Below are positions 56,811 to 64,000 of a stretch of 64,000 nt of DNA, in pieces. The stretch lies in NCBI GenBank assembly GCA_029379385.1, contig CM055614.1, forward strand, positions 15,956,994 through 16,020,993, given 5' to 3'. The DNA is from Quillaja saponaria. Lineage: Eukaryota; Streptophyta; Magnoliopsida; Fabales; Quillajaceae. The notes under the pieces are model-generated. The model made no database searches, had not been told where the DNA came from, and saw only the letters and a program-made list of their open reading frames with translations. Both the position numbers and the translations under genes were made by a program. Within the stretch, counting starts at the first letter, position 1. Each line of letters starts with the position of its first letter.

Positions 56811-57990
56811 ATCAAAGTAACGATATATGGAACACATCATGTAAATTGGACATATTAGGTTGTAATACTAATATATAAGCTACATTGCCTATCTTCTCCA
56901 AGATTTCATAAGGTCCTTTGTATCTAAGGCCCAATTTTCTCCCAGTCTTTGTTCTTCCATAGCCTAATAGTTGGAGTTACCTTCAAGAAAACATAATCTC
57001 CCACTTTAAATGTCAATGGTCTCCTTCTTTTGTCTCCAGTAGCTCTTCTGCCTACTTTGTCCAGTCCTCAATTTATTCCTAATTATATCTATAGCTTCAA
57101 TGATTTATTGGACAATATCAGGTCCTAATATATTGTCTTCTCAAATTTTTGTTCAACATAAGGGGTGATCTACATTTTCTCCTATATAAAACTTCATAGG
57201 GGGCCATTTGTTTGCTTTGGTGATGAATAATACTGTAGGTGAACTTTGCTAAAGGCAACTAATTATCATAGTTCCCTTTGAAGTCCAAGACACAAGCTTT
57301 AAGCATATCTTTAAGGGTTTGGATTGTTCTTTCATATTGGCCATTAGTCTATGAGTGATAGACTATGCTAAACTTTAATTTAGTACCTAAAGCTTTTTGT
57401 AAGGCTTGGCAAAATTTGGTAGTGAACCTAAGTTCTTTATATGAAATTATAGTCTTAGGAACTCCATACAGTCTCACAATCTTCTTAAAGTATATCTAAG
57501 CTAACTTTTCTAAGGACTAGTTTAACCTTCTAGGCTGAAAATGAGCAGACTTAATAAGCTTTTCCACAATGACTTAAATGGCATCATTGCCACTTGATGT
57601 CTTTGACAACCCTACTAGAAATTCCATTTTGACTTTATCCCACTTACCACTTAGGTATCTCTATAGGCTGAAATAGTCTTGTATGTCTTTGATGCTTTAT
57701 CCTGACTTCTTTGTAAGTTAAACATTGTGACACATACTCAGCCACCTCTCTCTTCATACCATGCCACCAGAATTGCTTCTTATGATCTTTATACATTTGT
57801 GTTAACCTAGATGTATGGAATATCTAGTCTTATGAGCTTCTTCAAGAATTAAACTTTTAACTTCACTATTTACAAGTACACAGAGTCTTCATTGAAACAC
57901 AAGCAACCCTTCATTAGACTCAACAGACCTTTTTACTTATTCAATTTTCATCCCTCTACCTAATACTCTTCAAATACTCATCTTTATCTT
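56811..57990 (-). pseudogene. Element E integrase
   Basis: Reading on the minus strand: QFWWHGMKREVAEYVSQCL (57690-57790), the segment bridging the zinc-binding domain and core, then stop-rich core remnants. Toward the C-terminus come LTFKVGDYVFLKVTPT and a KLGLRYKGPYEILEKIGNVA segment with LHDVFHISLL, the GPY/F-type C-terminal block of Gypsy integrases. The frame ends at 56815, where Copia sequence begins, so the C-terminal tail (and any chromodomain) is cut off. Many stops and frameshifts. Confidence 0.8.
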
Positions 57991-58480
57991 AGGCCTCCTC
58001 TATTCTTTATTTCAAATCTAGCTGCACCTTTAATCTCCTCATTTGTACACGGTTTTTATTAACTCTGACTACTTCATACTCAACATCTCTATACTCTTGT
58101 ACTAACATTGTAGCCATATGTCTAGACTTTCTACTCAAAGCATTAACCACTACATTGGCTTTGCCAGGGTGGTACTTCAATTCACATTCATAGTGTTTCA
58201 GAAACTCCATTCACTTTCTTTATCTTATGTTCAATTCCTTTTAATCAAATAAAAACTTCAGGCTTTTGTGATATGTGTAAACTTCAAAATTTTCACCAAA
58301 TAGGTAATGTCTTCGTATTTTTGAAACAAAAACCACTGTTGCTAATTCTATATCATGTGGGGTAATTTTCTTCATTAGGCCTTAACTGCCTTAAGGCATA
58401 ACCAACATCTCTCCCTTACTGCATCAACACACACCATAATCTTTAACTAAAGGAATCACTATGTACAATGTACTTCTCCT
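57991..58480 (-). pseudogene. Element E RNase H
   Basis: The minus-strand frames give [37 protein letters not shown] and YECELKYHPGKANVVVNALS. They are the TDHKSLKYLF and YHPGKANVVADALSRK blocks of Gypsy RNase H, with TDHKSL changed to TYHKSL and VADALS to VVNALS. It degrades the RNA strand during reverse transcription in intact elements. Stops and the altered residues indicate inactivity. Confidence 0.85.
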
Positions 58481-58485
58481 TTAGG

Positions 58486-59290
58486 TTAGGTATAGTAAAA
58501 AAAAGGTCCAAAGGTAAGTTTAACCTTCAAATCATTGAAACTATTTTGGAAACTAGCAGTCCATTCCCACTTGATCCCTTTTATAGCCAATTTGGTTAGG
58601 GGCATTGCAATTTGTGAAAAGTCATAGAAAATCCTTCTATAATACCCTGCCAGTCCTAGGAAACTTCTTACCTCAGTGACATTGTTTGGTTTTTTCGAAT
58701 TCAATACTGCTTCTACTTTTCTGGGATCTACTGTAACCCCCTCAACATTTATTAAATGCCCTAGAAACACTACCTTTTTCAAGCAAAATTCACATTTACC
58801 TAACTTAGTATACAACTTCTCATTCCTCAAGGTCTGCAAGGCTACTTTGAAGTGTTCTTCATGTTCTTCCCCACTCTTGGAATATATCAAAATGTCATTA
58901 ATAAATACAATTACAAATCTGTCCAAATAATGTCTAAACACCCTATTCATCAAGTCAATGAAGGCTACAGTGGCATTGGTTAACCCAAAATACATAATAA
59001 CAAACTCAAATGTTCATATCTAGTCCTAAAGGCTGTTTTAGACATGTCTTCAATCTTGACTCTCAATTTGTGGTAACCAGTTCTCCAGTCAATGTTGGAA
59101 AACACTAAACCCTCTTGGAGTTGATCCACCAGATTATCTATCATAGGCAATGGATATTTGTTCTTGATGGTAAACTTGTTAAGTTGTTTATAATCAATGC
59201 ACAACCTAAGCCTTCCATCTTTCTTTTTCACAAAAAAGGTAGTTGCTCCCCATAGTGAAATCCTTAATCTAATATAGTCTTTTCAAGCAA
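58486..59290 (-). pseudogene. Element E reverse transcriptase
   Basis: The N-terminal part (59231-58980) has [20 protein letters not shown] and [15 protein letters not shown] with the first catalytic Asp. After a frameshift near 58990 the second part has [44 protein letters not shown] and [13 protein letters not shown]. The catalytic FIDD/YVDD motif has become FIND, losing one essential Asp. A 169-residue uninterrupted frame survives here. Confidence 0.92.
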
Positions 59291-59789
59291 TTCTTCTAAC
59301 TGGGTCTTCAATTCTTCTAATTATATAGGTGAAAATCCTATAATGTGCCTTGGATATTGATGTTGTACTAGGTAACACATCAATGGCAAACTATACTTCC
59401 CTTTATGGAGGTAATCAGATAAGTCCTTAGGAAAAATTTATCGAAAGTTTTAACTACTGGAATTTGATTTAAGTCTTCAACACCTTCTTGATTTCAGTAA
59501 GGAATGCAAGTAACCTTGATATCCTTCCCAAACCATTCTTCTAACTTGGAGAGCAAAAATTAAGAGTGCTTTTGGTTCTAGCTTTAGTGCACAACCTTTA
59601 ACCTTCAGCTGGTATATATGGTGCTCTAGGATCTCTACCCTCTAGATAAGACTTGGCTATATGCTCTCCTTACCAAAATTGAAACATCTGATGGGTCCCT
59701 GATGATACCATAGAGCCTTCCACACTTTAATTTGACATCTAACATTGTTCTTTGATTGATTGTCTACTTGCTTTCCTTTAATTAAATCT
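59291..59789 (-). pseudogene. Element E protease/linker region, degenerate
   Basis: The position between gag and RT is where protease belongs. Frames are broken and I cannot point to a DTG/DSG active site. Confidence 0.4.
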
Positions 59790-60462
59790 TCATTTTGCCT
59801 CTAGTTTGTTGACTATGCTGTTCTCTTGTTGCTTTCTTTTTTTCTCAGCATCTTTGAACCTTTTTGAATTTTCATACATTCTCTTCCTTTCCACCTCTTC
59901 CTCCTTACATATTCTCCTAGCCATCTTACATTTTCCTCCTAACTGGGCAAAATCATTTTCCTTAGGAGTTACTACTTTACCCCTTATATCTGCATTGAGT
60001 CCCCTTTGGAATCTAAGCATCATCATGTGTGTTTTGCAAATAGGTAAAGAATTTGGACAATTCTTCAAACTTATTCTCATATTCAGCAACAGTCATACCT
60101 CCTTGATTTAATGAATAAACTCTGCCTTCCAACTTTTATTTAACACTTGTAGAGAAGTATTTCTTATTAAATGCTTCCTCAAAGCTTTCACAATTTAATT
60201 CTACCCCTCTAGCCATTAACAGTCTCGTAGTACTTTTCCACCAGTGTTTAATCTCCATTTCCAACATGTAAATGGCTAAGATTAATTTTTCCTACTCTTG
60301 ACATCCCATCACCTCAAGTTGATGAATCCATCTCTCAACAATTTTGTAATCGCAACTCCTTAAGAAACTGGGTGGGTTTGTCCTTCTACAGTAATCTATC
60401 AATATTCCTACCTCTCTAAGTCTTAGCTTAAGGTCTTCTAGTGCAACAACAACTATAGTTAC
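59790..60462 (-). pseudogene. Element E gag, main part
   Basis: On the minus strand: a DYKIVERWIHQLEVMGCQE-like block, then ILAIYMLEMEIKHWWKSTTR, FEEAFNKKYFSTSVK and MTVAEYENKFEELSKF. These are the Trp-Trp and EYE..F.EL blocks of the retrotransposon gag family. The C-terminal part is Lys/Glu-rich (CKEEEVERKRMYENSKRFKD, a probable coiled coil). Stops lie between the blocks. A solo LTR at 60463 separates it from the N-terminus (63085 onward). Confidence 0.8.
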
Positions 60463-61044
60463 TGTGACATCTTACTTCCTTAATCCTATACCTAATTCAA
60501 TTAGTGTTTTAATGCTTAAATTAATTAGTAATTAAGCTTTCTATTATTTCTCTTAAACTGACCTAGACAATTTCTTCACCAAAATATTTCTTTTTCCTTT
60601 TTATTTTTCTATGGCTGAATTCAACTACTTTTATTTAAGTAATGTTTTATTCTTCATTTGTTACATGTTATATACTCTTTCTATTAATTAGCCTCCTTAA
60701 GATTACTTAATACAAGAAATACTTTAATTAATTTTCTTAATTAATGTAATACCTTCAAGACTTAACTTCTTCAATTAAATTACCAATTAAATTACCATTA
60801 ATTCCTTTGAACTTGATTTAATTCTTAACTTGTCAACCTAACTAAAATTGGCTAGACACTTAGTAGACCAAAATCACTCTTTTTTACCTCCTCTTGATTA
60901 CTTACTTATTATAAATTCATATCCAACTACCTTTTAACTATACTAGTGATTTTCTTTGTCAGATTTTAGACTTTCATGGCTGACTAGTACTATTCCTTTT
61001 AACCAATTCTTCCTATCTTGGTTTCTACCATTTATTTCATTTGT

Positions 61045-61134
61045 CTTATGTTAATTATCATCTTCTTTCCTTACCTTAGCCAAATTAGACTTATGTTAAT
61101 TATCATCTTCTTTCCTTACCTTAGCCAAATTAGA
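61045..61134. repeat. 45-bp perfect tandem duplication
   Basis: The unit starting CTTATGTTAATTATCATC occurs at 61045 and again at 61090 without visible mismatch. Confidence 0.9.
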
Positions 61135-61515
61135 CTTTCTCTTTGCCCAAACCTTGCTTAGCCGAATTAGACACTTATTTTCCCTAAAGGATTCTACTTA
61201 ACCGGTTTTATCAATGGACAATTAAAGATTTACAAAAAGACATAGTCTTCCATTTTATTAATTTACATGAAACATATTATTACATGGATTTTACACTAAG
61301 TTTGGACTAAAAAGAAACTATTACAACTATTCTACAAGTTTCCTTTAAACTACTAAGTTAAGTCCAAACTATATATATTTATAACTATGGTCATCACTAA
61401 ATTTTGCTTTACCCTACCTAGAACCCAATGACCATAACACAAAATACTAGGTCGTTATTCCACTTAGGTAGTGAGCGGAATTACACAAATGGCCGTAAGA
61501 GAGTTATTCCCATCT

Positions 61516-61527
61516 CCCTCTTTATAC
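61516..61527 (-). promoter_or_regulatory. TATA box of the 2.6-kb solo LTR
   Basis: TATAAAGAGGGA on the minus strand, in the LTR orientation. It is the best core-promoter match in the LTR. Confidence 0.5.
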
Positions 61528-63084
61528 CACCAGTCTACCACTAGCCATCCTTCGGTAACATACACGATGCCATCTTTCAAAGAGCAACAAAACATAGGGA
61601 AAGATTGAACTATAAACACCTCTATCAAAATCAACTATCCTGCACATCAAGATGAAGAAAAAGTGAGTCAAACCTCAACAAGCATTCATATATCGCAACG
61701 AGGAATATCTTGATGGCAGTTTTAAAAATATAGCAATATGCAAATACAAACATTATTATTTTTCTCTTATCCAATCCTTGGTAACCATTTTTGAATATTC
61801 ACGCAAACCTGAGGCTGCCTTACAAGGACTTTGATGTACCATGGATACCACCTCTCATATACATAGCACCACCTCTCAATAGTAGAATCCATACTATGGT
61901 TTGAGTATCCTCCCTTTTTGGATACCTGGGAACTTCAGCCAACATGAACTTAAGACAAGTTACTAGAACTATTACCCTTTTCCTTTTCCTTTAAATTTCT
62001 CAAAAAGGGAATCATTTTCATCATTTTCATTTCATATGCATGAAGACATAATAGTATCATGAAGAATATATGAGTGCCAAGGAAGTAAGTAGTGAAACAA
62101 GATAAAATAAACAAAGATATGCATGAATACTTGTCTAATACTCTTAGTCTTTTTATTTTCTTCCTTCCTTTCCTACGCCTCCTTTTTCTCCTTGTTTCGG
62201 TTTTCTTCCTTCTTTCTACTTTCTACGGTTTTACTTTCTCCTCCTCTAGCTTCATGTTTTTCCTTTTCTTTCTTTAGGTTACAGTTTTGGTTTTCTTTTC
62301 TTGGATGTGGTTTTGTGTGTTTGTGTTTAAGGTTTGTTTCTTCTTTTGGTATGGTTTTATGGTCACAAAAAGAATGTGTGGTGTGTGAATGGTGCATGGC
62401 CGATTTATATAGGAATTCAATTCATTTGGCTTCTTCTTCATTAATGTGTGCCAATCATTCATACTTTTCATCTTCCACTAGTTTCCCTGCAAGTTGTCAC
62501 CTTCCTTTACACTTGTCTTTCTTCTTTTAGTTTACTCTTAGTTTTCTAACACTTGACTTGCCACCTATTGTCACATGTTTTTACACCTCACTCTTGCATT
62601 TAATGAAAGTTTATACCTATTGTCACATGTTTTACACCTCACCCCTTTGCATTTAATAAAACTTTACACCTATGTAGGTTTAATTAATGCATTCACACCC
62701 TCCTAATTTCTTCCCCACAGTTTTTTTTATTCTTCCTAGGTTAGTTCTTTTCTTGTTCTATTCTAACTACTTCTTACTAGTTTCATTGTAATATGTTTTT
62801 CATAACTAGAAGTGGTGATGTCAAGATGATGTCATGGTGATGTCATCCTAATGATGTCTCCATCTTTCAATCCTAACTAAACTAATTAAATAATGATGTC
62901 ATGATGATGTCACTATTTCCATATTTGGAAATCACCTTAAAATTTCCAAAACTAAATGCACAGAATAAATGCATGAAAATTCCTACCGAATGCATGTATT
63001 AGGCTAATTATATGCTTAATCGTAATTTATACCTATTTAGTCTAATTTAAACTTAGACTAAATTTCTCAGGGTGTCATAGTTGC

Positions 63085-63560
63085 AGCCTTAGTGGTTATA
63101 GTCTGGGCTTAACTTTTTCCCTCAAGGCCCCAGTAACATCCTCCAGGGCATATGCCTTTGAGGATGTCATTATGAGTTCTCTTCCAAATATAATGTTCCT
63201 GTCCTTATTTATAATCATTGTGAAATTGAGTATGCCTTCTAGCATTAGCAGCTGTAGTTATAGCCACAGTAGTCTAATTAGCTATAGCCTGGGACCCAAT
63301 TTGTTATCTTATGGCCCTAGTGACATCCTCCAGTGCCATCCTAAAAAACATGCATAACTTATTTTAGTAGACACTTCCAAATATAATGTTCCCATCCTTT
63401 TTTAAAATCATCTATTATCGTACATTTAATCACACATGCATTCTTGCCTATGGTGACAAGTTACACTAATAATTTCACATATGAATTTGCAGGCACACAC
63501 AAAAGTTGCATACATCTTCACAAAATATACAATGGCATTTGTCTTGATATTTCCTCCTTT
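63085..63560 (-). pseudogene. Element E gag N-terminal region with internal duplication
   Basis: The minus strand reads MALEDVTRAI and later ALEDV again, each followed by Ala/Thr-rich text, then a stop-containing stretch leading toward 60462. A segment of about 190 bases is repeated (63085-63220 and 63250-63412; shared GACATCCTCCAG and CTTCCAAATATAATGTTCC). No catalytic domain. Assignment as gag rests on position. Confidence 0.5.
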
Positions 63561-63581
63561 CACTCCGCAATGTTCTAAACA

Positions 63582-63597
63582 CTACTTTGATACCAAA
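63582..63597 (-). other. Element E primer-binding site, Met tRNA type
   Basis: On the minus strand TTGGTATCAAAGTAGTG follows the LTR end. Compare TGGTATCAGAGC, the initiator-Met tRNA complement. Confidence 0.75.
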
Positions 63598-64000
63598 TAT
63601 AATACCCTTAAACTAAACTCACCTAAATGACATGCTTTTATCCTTTAGGTAGATAATTTCATAATATTTTAGTATCCTAATCATAAAGATTTGACCAATA
63701 GAGGTTATTTAGATATTTTAGGATTATGTTCACTTGTTTTAAGCTTTAGTGTAGTTTAAAGTCATTATAGACATATGTTGGAATCTAACTTAGTTTAATC
63801 ATTCAAACCTCATGAAAAGTTTATTAGAACATCTTACTAGGTACATGTTATTCAAGTATATTATTTTTGTATAACTTGTTCATTTTGAAAATAGATTTAG
63901 AATTGAGTAACTTAACTTGTGTTTTAAGAAATTAAAACTATTGAAACTGTTTAGTGATTATATTCTGTAAGTCTTGAGCAACTAACTAAGTATATTACAT
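63598..64000 (-). repeat. 5' LTR of element E, incomplete
   Basis: It matches 53214-53629 over its whole visible length and is cut by the window end. Confidence 0.85.

Larger units (their letters stand above)
60463..63079 (-). mobile_element. Solo LTR, 2.6 kb, inserted in element E gag
   Basis: On the + strand it reads TGTGACATC ... GGTGTCATA, so on the minus strand it begins TATGACACCC and ends GATGTCACA. Flanks GTTAC (60458-60462) and GTTGC (63080-63084) are a five-base target duplication with one change. There is no internal region. It contains a TATA box in promoter-like context (minus strand TATAAAGAGGGA, 61516-61527), a 45-bp tandem duplication (61045-61134), a repeat of ATTGTCACATGTTTTACACC (about 62567 and 62619) and GATGTCATG repeats (62815-62915). 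Open frames inside it, on either strand, are chance. Confidence 0.8.
53214..64000 (-). mobile_element. Ty3/Gypsy element E (minus strand), runs past the window end
   Basis: The 5' LTR begins at 63598 and continues beyond 64000; the 3' LTR begins at 53214. Both copies share TAATACCCTTAAACTAA, TTTATCCTTTAGGTAG and GTCATTATAGACATATGTTG. Internal order on the minus strand: Met-type primer site, gag, RT, RNase H, integrase. It is interrupted by a 2.6-kb solo LTR in gag and by a Copia fragment (itself holding a solo LTR) at the end of integrase. All frames are broken. Confidence 0.85.

Noticed and set aside
59806..60111. 101-residue + strand frame
   Set aside because: It is antisense to the element E gag coiled-coil region.
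62092..62530. Hydrophobic/Phe-Ser-rich frames on + and a Lys-rich frame on the minus strand
   Set aside because: They are a pyrimidine-rich tract within the 2.6-kb solo LTR, read as low-complexity peptide.
1..64000. CRISPR arrays, operons, bacterial-type promoters, tRNA genes
   Set aside because: The genome is plant nuclear. No regularly spaced repeats were seen and no complete cloverleaf was recognised apart from SINE-type A/B boxes.

Overview
The window is plant nuclear DNA, most likely from a eudicot. It is AT-rich, has GT-AG introns, and holds one host gene in a sea of nested, decayed transposable elements. There are no bacterial, organellar or rRNA genes, and I see no CRISPR array or convincing tRNA gene.

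Layout. (1) 1-38.7 kb is a stack of insertions into one old chromovirus-like Gypsy element (here G0, + strand). Only fragments of its integrase C-terminus and chromodomain-like tail remain in the window (19925-20007, 23249-23519, 37651-37735), plus the start of its 3' LTR from 38470. Into G0 went: a Ty1/Copia element (1-19924); a 3.2-kb solo LTR (20008-23243); a CACTA DNA transposon (about 23520-37650); and a 718-bp Mutator-like element with a perfect 9-bp target duplication (37745-38462). The Copia element itself holds a rearranged Gypsy fragment D (2742-5433). Its 3' LTR is split by Gypsy element A (8215-19750), whose own 3' LTR is split by Gypsy element B on the minus strand (11923-18643). 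The CACTA transposase is split by a 10.5-kb Athila-like Gypsy element C (26662-37117) with gag, protease, RT, RNase H, integrase and a third ORF, all broken.

(2) 39.0-43.35 kb is the only host gene, on the minus strand: a three-exon CCCH zinc-finger protein resembling plant C3H17, 733 residues after splicing, with its 5' leader and a short promoter.

(3) 43352-48585 is a 5.2-kb hAT transposon with a perfect 8-bp target duplication. It carries a BED-finger/hAT transposase gene broken by two stops and two frameshifts, and lies immediately upstream of the zinc-finger gene.

(4) 48.6-53.2 kb is AT-rich intergenic DNA with a tRNA-derived SINE and an unidentified degenerate coding stretch.

(5) 53214-64000 is a minus-strand Gypsy element E with an initiator-Met primer site, running off the window end. 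It holds a Copia 3'-region fragment, itself cut by a 1.4-kb solo LTR of the B family, and a 2.6-kb solo LTR in gag.

How it fits together: elements A, B, C and D share an Asp-tRNA-like primer site and/or a similar polypurine tract, and look like one Athila-type lineage. A and B have lost pol and would depend on an autonomous relative. Every transposon protein I could read is disrupted, so the window is a record of past insertions, solo-LTR formation and deletion around one small gene island. Coordinates of LTR junctions supported by TG/CA ends plus target duplications are precise; those marked approximate were judged by eye from where homology stops.
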